Of a stretch of DNA of 64,000 nucleotides, positions 8,405 through 17,888 are shown piece after piece. The stretch lies in assembly GCA_963771735.1 (NCBI GenBank), contig CAVYUN010000002.1, positions 496,001 through 560,000 on the forward strand. Direction: 5' to 3'. Positions within the stretch are counted from its first letter, which is position 1. Every line of letters starts with the position of its first letter. The DNA is from 66-474 sp963771735. GTDB taxonomy: Bacteria; Pseudomonadota; Gammaproteobacteria; Xanthomonadales; Rhodanobacteraceae. The notes beneath the pieces are model-generated. The model had not been told where the DNA came from, did not search any database, and worked only from the letters and a program-made list of their open reading frames with translations. The translations under genes were made by a program, and so were the position numbers.

Positions 8405-9825
8405 GGCTGCGTCGCCTTGCCGGCCGGTGTGCCGTCATCCGGCAACGGCGCGCCGCCCAGCGCCTTGTACAGCGCAACATAGGCGAGACCCTGCGCAAGT
8501 TGCGCCTGCTCGCGATCGAGTTCCGATTCCGCCAATGACTGGCGGGCATCGGCCAGTTGCAGGCCATCGGCCTGGCCCAACCCCTGCAGCTTTTCGCTCA
8601 GGTCCAGACTGCCGTGCATGGCCGCGGCTGCGGCGCTCGCGCTTCGCAGGCGTTGCGCAGAGGCGTGCAGCGCGGCGAGATCGCTCTCGACTTCCGCCGC
8701 GCCCTCGAGCACCGCTTGCCGGTATCCCAGCAGTGCGGCGTGCAACTGATCCTTGCGCGCATCGCGCGCCGCGCGCCGCGCGCCCCAGTCGAACAGCGGG
8801 ATGTTGATGATCGGCCCGATCGAGAAGGTGTCGTTGACGTCGCCCAGATGCGTCTGGCCCGTGACCAGTGCCGCGAAGGTCAGCGAACTGCCCAGCGCCA
8901 ACCGCGGATACATGTCGGCCTTGGCGATCCCGAGTTCGCCGGCCGCCTTCAACACCCGGGTCTCGGCGTAACGGATTTCCGGACGGGTGCGAAGGAGATC
9001 AGCCGGTACCGAAGCGACATTCGCGTCGGCCAGCTTCGGCAACGGCTTCGTCGCCAGCCATGCCGGATCGGGTTCGCTCCTGCCGAGCAGCAGCGCCAGC
9101 GTCTGCGCGTGCTGCACGATCGCCGCGCGCGGATCGGCCAGCTGCGATTCGGCTTTCGCCGCTGCCGCCAGGCCCTGTTCGACCTGCAGCTTCGACGCCA
9201 GCTGCAGATGCTCCTGCACGCGCAGCAAGGCAACTTTCTTGCGCGCCGCCCGTGCAGCCGTGTCGAGCAAGACCTCGCTGCGCTGGGCCGCACGCAGTTG
9301 CAGGTATTCGCGCACCACTTCGGCGACCAGCGATACCCGCGCCGACTGCAATTCCGCTTGCGCTTCGCCGGTGTCGGCGTGCGCGATATGCCCGGTGGCA
9401 CCGCTGCGGCCGAACAGCCCGAGCTCCCATGTGGCATCGAATCCGGCCTGGAAATAACTGGCCGTGTTTTCGGGGTTCGGCTCCTCGATGGTCTGGAAAC
9501 CGAGACCGGGCTTGAACTTCGTGGAGGCTTCGCGTTCCAGCGCGCGCGCCGCGCGCAGCTTCCAGACCGCCTGCTGCACGTCGAGGTTGTCGCGCAGCGC
9601 CGTATCGACCAGCGCATCGAGTTGCGGATCGCCGAAGTGCTTCCACCAGCCGGTGAGGTCGGGCTTCGGACCCAACTGCGGCGAGGCGTTGCGCCAGTGC
9701 GTGGGCAGGTCGCCGGTCGGCAGCTTCGGCACCTTCACGCTGACGCAGGCGCCCAGCACCGCGCACGCGACGGCGAGGACGAGCGCGCGTCGAAGTGATC
9801 GGCGAGGGAATGGCAATGCAGGCAT
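8401..9825 (-). CDS. Outer-membrane efflux channel, NodT/TolC family lipoprotein
   Basis: From ATG 9825 the protein has 474 residues. A lipoprotein signal with lipobox VLGACVS is seen near residues 20-26. The body shows two OEP repeats, with phrases typical of NodT-family channels: DPQLDALVDTALRDNLDVQ, FDATWELGLFGR, LLRTRPEIRYAETRV, SIGPIINIPLFDWGARRA. It is the first gene of the efflux operon and overlaps the permease by four bases. The 147-base gap to the divergent dnaG start should hold both promoters. The open frame continues upstream of 9825, but that part is antisense to dnaG and is discarded. Confidence 0.88.
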   Translation of the reverse strand: MPALPFPRRSLRRALVLAVACAVLGACVSVKVPKLPTGDLPTHWRNASPQLGPKPDLTGWWKHFGDPQLDALVDTALRDNLDVQQAVWKLRAARALEREASTKFKPGLGFQTIEEPNPENTASYFQAGFDATWELGLFGRSGATGHIAHADTGEAQAELQSARVSLVAEVVREYLQLRAAQRSEVLLDTAARAARKKVALLRVQEHLQLASKLQVEQGLAAAAKAESQLADPRAAIVQHAQTLALLLGRSEPDPAWLATKPLPKLADANVASVPADLLRTRPEIRYAETRVLKAAGELGIAKADMYPRLALGSSLTFAALVTGQTHLGDVNDTFSIGPIINIPLFDWGARRAARDARKDQLHAALLGYRQAVLEGAAEVESDLAALHASAQRLRSASAAAAAMHGSLDLSEKLQGLGQADGLQLADARQSLAESELDREQAQLAQGLAYVALYKALGGAPLPDDGTPAGKATQP

Positions 9826-9972
9826 GAGCCTCGGCAGTGTAACGGCTGGATCCGGTCGAAACCCCATGCCGACGTTGCGACGGCAGACGGGATGGCGGCC
9901 ACCAGTCTGCCTTGGACACCTTTCGGTGCGCTTTGGTGCCCTCGATCGTCGCACGTGGCATGCTAACCGGCC

Positions 9973-11704
9973 ATGCCCGGCCTGATCCCCGAACGCTTCA
10001 TCGACGAACTGCTGGCGCGCGTCGACATCGTCGACGTGGTGCAGCAGCGCGTGCCGCTGAAGCGCGCCGGGCGCGAGTGGACCGCATGCTGCCCGTTCCA
10101 CGACGAGCGCACGCCGTCGTTCTACGTCAGCCCCGCCAAGCAGTTCTACCACTGCTTCGGTTGCGGCGCGCACGGCAGCGCGGTCAAGTTCCTGATGGAG
10201 TACGAACGGCTGGAGTTCCCCGACGCGGTCGAGGAACTGGCGCAGTCGGTGGGCCTGACGGTGCCGCACGAAGGCGGTTCGGCGCGGCCGCGCGAGGATC
10301 ACTCCGATCTGTACGCGTTGCTGGATGCGGCCGCAACGTTCTACCAGCGTGCGCTGCCGGAAAGCCAGCCCGCGCGCGCTTACTGCAAGAAGCGCGGCCT
10401 CGATGCCGACATCGTCCAGCGCTTCCGGATCGGCTGGGCGCCGGGCGGCTGGGACGCGATCAAGCGTGCCCTCGGCACCAGCGATGCGCGGACGAAGCTG
10501 CTGGAACAAGCCGGGATGCTTTCGACCGGCGAGAAGGGCAAGCAGTACGACCGCTTCCGTGAACGCCTGATGTTCCCGATCATGGATCGGCGCGGGCGCG
10601 TGATCGCGTTCGGCGGAAGGATTATCGATGGCGATGGCCCCAAATACCTCAATTCACCGGAAACGCCGCTGTTCCACAAGGGCCGCGAACTGTTCGCGCT
10701 GTGGCAGGTGCGCCAGGCCAACACAAAACTGGAACGCCTGATCGTGGTCGAGGGCTACATGGACGTGGTGTCGCTGCACCAGGCCGGCGTCACGCAAGCC
10801 GTGGCGACGCTTGGCACCGCCACGACCAACGAACACGCCGAGCTGCTGTTCCGCGCCGCCCCCGACGTCTTCTTCTGCTTCGACGGCGACCGCGCCGGTC
10901 GCAGCGCCGCGTGGCGCGCGCTGGAATCGGTGTTGCCACGCATGCGCGACGGCCGTCAGGCGTTCTTTTTGTTCCTGCCGGAAGGCGAAGACCCGGATTC
11001 GCTGGTGCGCAAGGAAGGTCGCGAGGGTTTCGAGGCACGCCTGAAACAGGCGACGCCGTTGTCCGAGTATTTCTATGCGTACCTGTCGCACGACGTGAAC
11101 GTGGCCACGCTCGATGGTCGCGCACGCCTGGCCGAACACGCGAAACCGCTGCTCGCGAAATTGCCGGACGGCGCGTTCCGCGACCTGATGTTCGCGGAAC
11201 TGGAAAAGCGCACCGGCGTGCGGGGGGAGATCCACACGCGCGATGACACGCCCGTCGTCACGCAGTGCGTCAGCGCCCGGTGCCACGCCACGCCGCACCC
11301 TGGTGCGCAGCGTGATCGCGATGCTGCTGGCCGATCCCGGCCTCGCCCAGGAAGTGACGCTGCCACATGCGTTCGCGGACCTGGACAAACCGGGCATTCC
11401 ACTCCTGATCGAACTGCTGAATTTCCTGCAGGAACGCCCCGGCATCAACACCGCGCTGCTGCTGGAGCACTTTTCGGCACGCGAGGAGGCGGCGGCGCTG
11501 CACAAACTTGCCCTGACCGAGTTCCCCGGCGAACCGGAAGCGCTGCGCGCCGAATTCCTGGATGCGTTGCGCAAGCTCGAAGCCCAGACGTTGCAACAGC
11601 GGCTGGATACGTTGATCCGCAAGCAGGCCGAAACCGGCCTGGACGATACGGAGAAAAACGAACTGCGCACGCTGCTGGCACGCAAGGGCGAGGGCAGGCG
11701 CTGA
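9973..11704 (+). CDS. dnaG: DNA primase DnaG, frameshifted once in this sequence
   Basis: DnaG synthesises RNA primers at the replication fork. Frame 1 from ATG 9973 encodes the CHC2 zinc finger (CCPFHDERTPSFYVSP...YHCFGCGAHGSAVKF, about residues 37-75). It then gives the catalytic core and the TOPRIM domain with VVEGYMDVVSLHQAG and the acidic motif FCFDGDRAG. After about base 11225 the reading moves to the next frame, where the C-terminal helicase-binding domain continues (TLVRSVIAMLLADPGLA...TLLARKGEGRR, stop 11704). The total of 1732 bases is three times 577 plus one, so one extra base fits; a run of six G near 11221 is a likely place. The gene is essential, so an assembly indel is far more likely than a real mutation. 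Confidence 0.92.
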
Positions 11705-11814
11705 CGCGATGCCGGGGCATCGCGTGCCTGACCGGGCACCCGCACAAGGACGTGCGGCCGGCCGACACACCATGGACGCTTACTTGCCGGCGCGCTTGGC
11801 CGTGCACGCTGCTT

Positions 11815-12294
11815 CTACAACATCGCCTCGACATCCTTGCCGATCTTCTCCGGCGTGTCGGCCGAGCCGTAGCGCCGCACCACGTTGCCGTCGCGGTCGA
11901 CCAGGAACTTGGTGAAGTTCCACTTGATCGCTTCCGAGCCCAATACGCCGGGTGCAGCGTGCTTGAGGAACTTGTACAACGGATGCGCGTCGGCACCATT
12001 CACGTCGACCTTGGCGAACAGCGGAAAGCTCACCTCGTATTTCGTCGAACAGAAATTGCGGATTTCCGCGGCGTCGCCCGGTTCCTGGTGCCCGAACTGG
12101 TTGCACGGAAACCCGAGGACTTCCAGGCCCCGGTCCTTGTGCGCGCGATACAGCGCCTCCAGTCCCTCGTACTGCGGCGTGAACCCGCATTTCGAGGCGA
12201 CGTTGACGACCAGCAGCAGCTTGCCACGGTACGCATCAAGCTTCTGCGGCGTGCCGTCCAGCAGGTTCGCCTCGAAGTCGTAAACGGTCGTCAT
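11815..12294 (-). CDS. Glutathione peroxidase family (thiol peroxidase)
   Basis: The 159-residue protein starts at ATG 12294. The active-site motif NVASKCGFTPQYEGLE contains the peroxidatic cysteine in the place of selenocysteine. GFPCNQFGHQEPG supplies the family's conserved segment with the catalytic Gln, and KWNFTKFLVDRDGNVV carries the catalytic Trp/Asn. Bacterial members reduce H2O2 and lipid hydroperoxides and usually use thioredoxin rather than glutathione. There is no signal peptide, so it acts in the cytoplasm. It stands alone, convergent with dnaG. Confidence 0.92.
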   Translation of the reverse strand: MTTVYDFEANLLDGTPQKLDAYRGKLLLVVNVASKCGFTPQYEGLEALYRAHKDRGLEVLGFPCNQFGHQEPGDAAEIRNFCSTKYEVSFPLFAKVDVNGADAHPLYKFLKHAAPGVLGSEAIKWNFTKFLVDRDGNVVRRYGSADTPEKIGKDVEAML

Positions 12295-12724
12295 GGGGAG
12301 ATACCTTTGGATAACTGAGTTACGCCAGTGTAGGCCATGGATGGCCGGCAACGAAGCAAAGCTTTCCTCGCGTCCTTGTACGGGATTGCCGCGCGCATGG
12401 ATGCGCGAAACGGGGCCCCTGCGCCGCGGTGAGGCGCATCCGATCGGGCCCGAAGGGTGGGCGGCGTGTACCAAGCCCGGATGCACCGAACACGCTTTTC
12501 GGCCAGGGATGGCACGAAAAGCGCGGCGCCGGGGTGGCCTTTCTCTTGGTGACTTCTCCTTGGCCAGGCAAAGAGAAGTCACCTGCGCCCATGGGCGGGG
12601 CGCGGAAAGAGACAGGGACGTTGCATGCGATTTCTCGTGCAGGTACGTACCCTCACCCTGCGCTTGGCACTGTCACGGAACTCTTGGCCATGCATGGCGG
12701 CTCTCCCGAAGGGAGAGGGAACCA
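12295..12724. other. Intergenic region rich in palindromic sequence
   Basis: These 430 bases lie between the glutathione peroxidase start and the mgtA stop and contain no convincing gene. The stretch around 12530-12590 resembles the common Xanthomonadales intergenic element with a long hairpin (listed separately). Near 12700 a GGGAGAGGG-type sequence precedes the mgtA stop side. Confidence 0.4.
12548..12583. repeat. Hairpin of a Xanthomonadales-type intergenic repeat
   Basis: GGTGACTTCTC (12548-12558) is perfectly complementary to GAGAAGTCACC (12573-12583), with a 14-base loop containing TTGGCCAGGCAA. From memory, closely similar hairpins recur in intergenic regions of this order. Here it lies downstream of mgtA on the reverse strand and could end that transcript, but there is no T-tract. 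Confidence 0.55.
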
Positions 12725-15377
12725 TCACAGCCAGCGGTGATAGCGCCGCATGTAGAGCATCTTCACGACCTGCGTGAGCACGCAGTACGCGACCACGGTG
12801 GCCGCGAGCCACGCGAAATACGTCGCCGGCAGCTCGACCATGCCGAGCTTGTGGCCGAGCACCGTGTAGGGCAGCGCGAGGCCGATCGCGATGATCGCGG
12901 TGGTCAACCCCAGCACCGGCGCCGACGCCGCGCTCTGCAGGAACGGAATCTTGCGCGTGCGGATCATGTGCACCACCAGGGTCTGGGTCAGCAGGCTTTC
13001 CACGAACCAGCCGGACTGGAAGAACGACTGGTGCGCCGGCGAGTTGGCGCCGAACACGAACCACAGCAGCAGGAACGTGGTGATGTCGAACAGCGAACTG
13101 GTGGGGCCGATCCAGGCCATGAAACGCCCGATGTCGCCGGCGTCCCACTTGCGCGGCTTGCGGATGTACTCCTCGTCCATGCGGTCGAACGGGATCGACA
13201 GCTGCGAGATGTCGTAGAGCAGGTTCAGCACCAGGATCTGCAGCGGCAGCATCGGCAGGAACGGCAGGAAAATGCTCGCGATCAGCACGCTGAGCACGTT
13301 GCCGAAGTTGGAGCTGGCCGTCATCTTGATGTACTTGACGATGTTGCCGAAGGTGATGCGGCCTTCCAGCACGCCCTCCTCCAGCACCATCAGGTTTTTT
13401 TCCAGCAGGATGATGTCCGCCGATTCCTTGGCGATGTCGGTCGCGGTGTCCACGGAAATGCCGACGTCGGCGCGGCGCAGCGCGGCGGCATCGTTGATGC
13501 CGTCGCCGAGGAAGCCCACCGTATGGCCCTGGCGCTGCAGCGATTCGACCACGCGCGACTTCTCGAGCGGCGACATCTTCGCGAACACCGTGGTGCGCGC
13601 GACCAGTTCGTCCAGCGCCGCGTCGTCCAGGTCCTCGATGTCGCGGCCCAGCACCGAATGCTCGACGTCCAGCCCGACCTCGCGGCAGATCTTGCGCGTC
13701 ACCGCCTGGTTGTCGCCGGTCAGCACCTTCACCTCGACGCCGTGGTGGTTGAGCGCCGCGATCGCGGTGTGCGCGGTGTCCTTGGGCGGATCGAGGAAGG
13801 CCAGGCAACCGACCGCGGTCAGGCCGGCCTCGTCGGCGATGCCGTAGGCACGACCGGCCGCCGGCTGCCGCTTGACCGCCACGATCAGCACGCGCAGGCC
13901 GTCTTCGTTCAACTCGTGGGTCATCTCGCGGATCGTCGCGCGGCGGTCGTCGGTGAGCGGAATGTCGCGGCCGTCCTCGCGCGCGAACGCGCAGATCGTC
14001 AGCATCTCCTCGACCGCGCCCTTGCACACCAGCAGGTCCTCGCCACTGCCGTCGCCCAGCACCACCGACATGCGGCGGCGCTGGAAGTCGAACGGAATCT
14101 CGTCGACGACTTTCCATTTCGCGATGGATTGCTCGAGGTCGCGGTGCGCCAGCACCGCCTTGTCCAGCAGGTTCTTGAGGCCGGTCTGGAAATGGCTGTT
14201 GAGATAACCGTACTCGAGCGCGTCGTCGGATTCCTCGCCGTGCGAAATCGAGGTGCCGTTCCAGCACGATCTTGTCCAGGGTCAGGGTGCCGGTCTTGTC
14301 GGTGCACAGCACGTCCATCGCGCCGAAGTTCTGGATCGCGTTGAGCTGCTTGACCACCACCTTGCGGCGGCTCATCGCCAGCGCGCCCTTGGCGAGGTTG
14401 GCGGTCACGATAAGCGGCAGCATCTCCGGCGTCAGGCCGACCGCCACCGAGATCGCGAACAGGAATGCTTCCAGGAAACTGCCCTTGTCCCACCAGTTGA
14501 TCGCGAAGACCACCGGCACCATCACCGCCATGATCCGGATCAGCAGCCACGACACGCTCTTCACGCCGCGGTCGAAGCTGGTCTCGGCGCGCTGGCCGGT
14601 CAGCGTGCGCGCCAGCGAACCCAGGTAGCTGCGCGGCCCGGTCGCGACCACCACCGCGGTCGCGCTGCCGCTGACCACGTTGGTGCCCATGTAGCAAACC
14701 GTGGGCAGGTCCAGCGGATCGCTGTTGGCGTCGGTCTTGGCCGCATGCTCGGGCGCGGCTTTTTCCACCGGCAGCGATTCGCCGGTCAGGATCGCCTGCG
14801 AGATGAACAGATCCTTGGCGCCGAGCAGGCGCAGGTCGGCCGGCACCATGTCGCCCGCGGACAAGTGCACGATGTCGCCCGCGACCAGTTCGATCACCGG
14901 CACCTCGATGCGTTCGCTGTGGCCGTCCGAAGCGCGCCGGGTGACCGTCGCGGTGTTGCGCACCATCGCCTTGAGTTTTTCCGCGGCGCGCGAGGACCGG
15001 AATTCCTGGGTAAAGCTGAGCACCACGCTGATGCCCACCATCACCGCGATGATGATCGGTCCGGTGAGATCGCCTTGCGAAGTGACCAGTTGCACGCCGG
15101 CCAGCACCAGCAGCACGACGATGAACGGATTCCAGAACGTCAGCGCCAGTTGCAACGCCCAGTGCGGCGGTTTCTCGTGGGTCGCCTCGTTGGCGCCATC
15201 GCGATCGAGGCGCTCCTCGATCTGCGCTTCGTCGAGGCCGTCCGTGCTGGTGTCCAGCGACGCCAGCAACGCGGCAGCATCAGTCCATGCGTTGCCCGCC
15301 ACGATAGGACGCACATGCGCCGCGCGGGGCTTGCCGGGCGCCAATCTTGGCTGGGTCTGGGAAGGGGAACCGGACAT
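12725..15377 (-). CDS. mgtA: Mg2+-transporting P-type ATPase (MgtA type), one frameshift
   Basis: MgtA imports Mg2+ through the inner membrane at the cost of ATP. From ATG 15377 the first frame gives the N-terminal cation ATPase domain, ILTGESLPVEK, and the phosphorylation motif LCTDKTGTLTLDK. At about 14243 one extra base shifts the frame. The second frame resumes with the nucleotide-binding domain (EIPFDFQRRRMSVVL), VLTGDNQAVT, the hinge GFLGDGINDAAALRRADVG, and six C-terminal helices with NLLYDISQLSIPFDRMD. Length is 884 codons plus one base, close to the usual roughly 900 residues. The shift may be a sequence error. An upstream small ORF and hairpins suggest leader control. An alternative start lies at 15410. 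Confidence 0.9.
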
Positions 15378-15592
15378 CACTCGTTTCCGTGCAGGTGGAC
15401 GCATGTCCACGCAGCGAGTGACGAAGCCGTGGACTCAAGGGGCGCGGCCAGGCCGCGCTATTCGGTACTGCGGGGTGATGCCGGCGCGGACACAGGAAAT
15501 TCGCACGCGCAATCGCCCCTCCGTTCCCGGAGGGCGGCGTCTTCGAAAATACCGGCGGACTGTTGCAATCACGCGACGGTCGCTCTGGTGCG
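15378..15592 (-). promoter_or_regulatory. mgtA leader region with hairpins
   Basis: About 215 bases separate the small upstream ORF from the mgtA start. Two inverted repeats are visible: CCCTCCG/CGGAGGG (15517-15523 with 15528-15534, loop of four) and GCGCGG/CCGCGC (15442-15447 with 15453-15458, loop CCAGG). Long leaders with alternative hairpins and a short coding segment control mgtA in enteric bacteria. A similar role here is inference, since I see no recognisable M-box. Confidence 0.4.
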
Positions 15593-15715
15593 TCAGGCCG
15601 CCTGGCGCGGCGCGGGCACGGTCACATGCCACTCGCGACGGCGCGCGTCGCGGCGGTTGAACGGCGCATGGCGGGCAGCCAGGCGTGCGCGAATGAAGTT
15701 CCGAAGGAGGTTCAT
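15593..15715 (-). CDS. Small ORF (40 aa) upstream of mgtA, possible leader peptide
   Basis: A GAGGAG ribosome site lies seven bases before ATG 15715. The frame encodes 40 residues (MNLLRNFIRARLAARH... ending VTVPAPRQAA) before TGA at 15593. The peptide is very basic, with about eleven Arg, and has a Pro-x-Pro-x-x near its end. It is on the mgtA strand, some 215 bases upstream. A position of this kind fits a regulatory leader ORF like MgtL, although the sequence is not MgtL. An overlapping ATG at 15722 gives a longer frame (95 codons) with weaker ribosome-site spacing. It could also be an independent small protein. Confidence 0.45.
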   Translation of the reverse strand: MNLLRNFIRARLAARHAPFNRRDARRREWHVTVPAPRQAA

Positions 15716-16084
15716 GGCCCATCTCCTCTTCAAGCAGTGCCGCAGCACCGCTCGGGGACGGGCCGGACTTGCCTAGTCGGGCAAAGTACCAGCCGGCCGG
15801 GCGCGGTCGCCGCGGATCGGTTCGATTTTGGCCGCCGTCACCCGATGCAAGCGGATGTCGGCGGTGCGACTAGGGTGTTCGTCCATGGTCATGGTTAGTG
15901 AAGGACAGTGCCGCTGTGACGCAGTGCGCCAGTCGGCGCGTGCATTGTCCTGCCGTGGGCGGATGCCGTCAACCCCCGCGCGGCTTGCAGGCGCGCCTGG
16001 TGAATCCGTCAGCGTCGGGTTTGCGCGCGATTCGCCGCCACCGCGGCGCGGTTCGGCGCCTTGCATGCCGTCGTTCCACGGCCT
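15716..16084. other. Intergenic stretch between mgtA leader and integron end
   Basis: About 370 bases with short open frames on both strands, none convincing. It should contain the promoter for the mgtA leader. I found no attC site here, so the cassette array seems to end to the right of this stretch. Confidence 0.4.
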
Positions 16085-16422
16085 TCAAGTCTCGGCATCA
16101 TGATCGGCTCCGTACCAGCGGGTCGTCAGCCGCAGCCAGACCACGCAGGCGTCGTAAAGGCAGAGTGCGGCAAAGGCCAACCAGCCACCAGGTCCTGATG
16201 GAACAGCGGCAGTGAGGCCAGCACGAGCCAGAAGATGCCATGCGACAGCTTTGCGACAGACTCGGCGTTGCCCGTGCCGGTGTAGTGCCATACGAACGCA
16301 AGCAAAGACGTGATGGGCAACGAGGCAAGAATTGCACCCCAGGACGAACTACGCTTGCCGATCTCGGAAATGGCGATGACCAGGACAATCGTGACGACGG
16401 CTTTGGCCGCGTATTGCCACAT
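16085..16422 (-). CDS. DUF3147-like inner-membrane protein, frameshifted; terminal cassette or array boundary
   Basis: From ATG 16422 the frame reads MWQYAAKAVVTIVLVIAISE, then GAILASLPITSLLAFVWHYTG and a third hydrophobic stretch (IFWLVLASLPLF). This pattern matches the small DUF3147 membrane proteins. Near 16200 the hydrophobic character moves to another frame, ending GGWLAFAALCLYDACVVWLR...DHDAET with a stop at 16085. The total of 338 bases is two more than a multiple of three, so one base is probably missing. The start lies 14 bases from the last, degenerate attC, so this is either the oldest cassette, with its own attC lost, or the first gene beyond the array. Confidence 0.6.
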
Positions 16423-16435
16423 GGTTGCCCTTGGT

Positions 16436-16508
16436 GTCTAGCACTTGAATTCAGCCGCCGGCCGATGGTGCAGCCAGTGGACGATCGACTGGAATGTATT
16501 GTTGGCAC
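16436..16508 (-). repeat. attC site 1 (distal end, degenerate)
   Basis: It keeps the internal CACTTGAATTCAGCCG and GACTGGAATG blocks of the family, but both outer boxes have decayed (GTCTAGC for GCCTAAC and TGTTGGC for GTTAGGC). It follows the cupin ORF. Decay of the site furthest from attI is consistent with age. Confidence 0.7.
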
Positions 16509-16533
16509 CCAATGGACGCTGCACCCGGTGGAT

Positions 16534-16875
16534 TCATAACGGACGATCGACCAAAACGAACGTGCAACCTTTGGTGGAGTGTACGTCGATGTGTTCCGAG
16601 CCAGTCGCCGCGATGCTCACATGGCCTGCGGTGAGTGCCTTGCCGGCAACATGCAGATCGCCGTCCAGAACGTAGATAAACTCGGGCAGGTCATGTGTGT
16701 GAGGCGGAATTCTTGCCCCGGGCTCCATGCGAACCAGCTGCATCTCGAACTCGCCTGCCACGGCAATGTTCTTGACGAACATCCCGCTCGCGAGGGCGGA
16801 TGGCTCCCACGGCTGGTCGTCGGAGTCGAGTGAGAGCAATTCACCCTGTTTCAGTTGCTTCATTACGTCACCCAT
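16534..16875 (-). CDS. Cassette ORF: small cupin-domain protein
   Basis: This 113-residue protein is a single cupin barrel: EFEMQLVRMEPGARIPPHTHDLPEFIYVLDGDLHV gives the first metal motif with two His and Glu, followed by GKALTAGHVSIAATGSEH. It belongs to the small ChrR/anti-ECF-like or sugar-binding cupins; substrate is unknown. The first ATG is at 16875 and a second, with equally good context, at 16863. It fills the cassette between attC 2 and attC 1 with a 26-base gap to the latter. Confidence 0.75.
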   Translation of the reverse strand: MGDVMKQLKQGELLSLDSDDQPWEPSALASGMFVKNIAVAGEFEMQLVRMEPGARIPPHTHDLPEFIYVLDGDLHVAGKALTAGHVSIAATGSEHIDVHSTKGCTFVLVDRPL

Positions 16876-16879
16876 TGGG

Positions 16880-16937
16880 AGCTAACGCTTGAGTTAAGCG
16901 GCCGCGGAACGCGGTCCGCTGGAGTGAGATGTCAGGC
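16880..16937 (-). repeat. attC site 2
   Basis: The outer boxes are AGCTAAC and GTCAGGC as written on the + strand, with GAGTTAAGCGG and CCGCTGGAGTGAG inner arms. The box next to the upstream ORF reads GCCTGAC on the cassette strand and supplies that ORF's TGA stop. Confidence 0.85.
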
Positions 16938-17375
16938 GACGCACACGTGTATTGAAAACAAGTGCGGGCCGCCAGATACGAACACAAAGAAACCAAGCAG
17001 CTGGACTAGAAGCCAAATGGACACCACAGCGGCGATGACCATGCTGGCAGTGTATACACGCTGCCACCAGCCGACGTAGACATTGCGCTTGAAAAATACC
17101 GCTGTACCAGGCGCTGGCACCCGCCCCGAGCCCCAAACACGCCAACCTGTGTAGCCGGCCGCAATGGCAAACACCGCCAGAACAACCGCTGCTGCAACCA
17201 CAACAACCTGCGTGGAGGTGACAAGCTCGCAAGGCACGCGGAGCCAAACATAGCGTGCTTGCATGTAAGCCAGCGCCGCCAGATAGAGGACGTACACCGC
17301 AACCAAACCACCGCCAAGCTTGAGCAGTGCTACCACTCGTGATCTTTTACTTGGGAAGATGAATTGCCCTTCCAT
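16932..17375 (-). CDS. Cassette ORF: three-helix membrane protein, unknown function
   Basis: The protein has 147 residues. Three hydrophobic segments (about 17-40, 53-77 and 108-135) suggest an integral inner-membrane protein. A loop with PGTAVFFKRNVYVGWW lies between the second and third. The TGA stop is inside the attC outer box. I do not recognise a family. It is a complete cassette between attC 3 and attC 2. Confidence 0.65.
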   Translation of the reverse strand: MEGQFIFPSKRSRVVALLKLGGGLVAVYVLYLAALAYMQARYVWLRVPCELVTSTQVVVVAAAVVLAVFAIAAGYTGWRVWGSGRVPAPGTAVFFKRNVYVGWWQRVYTASMVIAAVVSIWLLVQLLGFFVFVSGGPHLFSIHVCVA

Positions 17376-17379
17376 GCGC

Positions 17380-17438
17380 GCCTAACGCCCGAATTTAGCG
17401 GCGCGCGCAGCGCGTTTTCTGGAATGAATTATTAGACG
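17380..17438 (-). repeat. attC site 3
   Basis: Starts GCCTAACGCCCGAATTTAGC on the + strand and ends ATTAGAC, with the GGAATGAATT arm. It is read through in frame by the upstream ORF. Confidence 0.9.
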
Positions 17439-17787
17439 CCAACTCGCCCAACAGCCAAGCCGCGAGTTGACGCGGGCCGCGACGATTGCCGTTGGACATG
17501 TTGGCGGCCTCGCTGCATGCGGAGAGAAACAGCTGACCGACTGAACCGAGCACCGGCAGGCCAGCCCGCTCGCGAAGTGCCACGCTCTGCCGGGAAAGCA
17601 ACAGGAGGCGCTCATTAGCACTACCCAATAAGTGCGGCTGAGCATAGTCTGGATGGAACACAGGATTGAAGAAAAGCATATCGCCGTGCTGCGCGGTGTA
17701 TGGCAATGCGTCTTTGAGGAGCGCAAGCAATTCGCCTTCGGTAGCGGCAAGCTGAGCCTCCAATTTGTGCTGGCGAGACGCTTTCAT
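17395..17787 (-). CDS. Cassette ORF: unknown 130-aa protein with attC-encoded tail
   Basis: Starting at ATG 17787, just inside attC 4, the protein opens with a helical, charged segment (MKASRQHKLEAQLAATEGEL). It continues with FFNPVFHPDYAQPHLLGSA and a hydrophobic helix around VGQLFLSACSEAA. The last twelve residues, NNSFQKTRCARR, are encoded by the attC itself and the stop lies at 17395 inside the site. No family is recognised. The frame extends five codons into the preceding attC, but ATG 17787 is the sensible start. Confidence 0.6.
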   Translation of the reverse strand: MKASRQHKLEAQLAATEGELLALLKDALPYTAQHGDMLFFNPVFHPDYAQPHLLGSANERLLLLSRQSVALRERAGLPVLGSVGQLFLSACSEAANMSNGNRRGPRQLAAWLLGELASNNSFQKTRCARR

Positions 17788-17792
17788 TTCGC

Positions 17793-17862
17793 GCCTAACG
17801 CTTGAGTTAACCGGCATGAGCCCGCGCAGCGGGTGAGCGTCCGGTTGACTGAATTGTTAGCC
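17793..17862 (-). repeat. attC site 4 (long type, 70 bases)
   Basis: A longer variant with GAGTTAACCGGCATGAGCCC and CGTCCGGTTGACTGAATTG arms between GCCTAAC and GTTAGCC boxes. A near-identical long site occurs at 22300. Confidence 0.9.
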
Positions 17863-17888
17863 GTTGGTTGAAGCATATTTGTCTGCAG

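Noticed and set aside
12293..14344. Forward 683-codon ORF
   Set aside because: Arg/His/Gln-rich shadow of mgtA; no ribosome site or domain.
15378..15592. Mg2+ M-box riboswitch
   Set aside because: The conserved M-box core could not be recognised; only two simple hairpins are visible.
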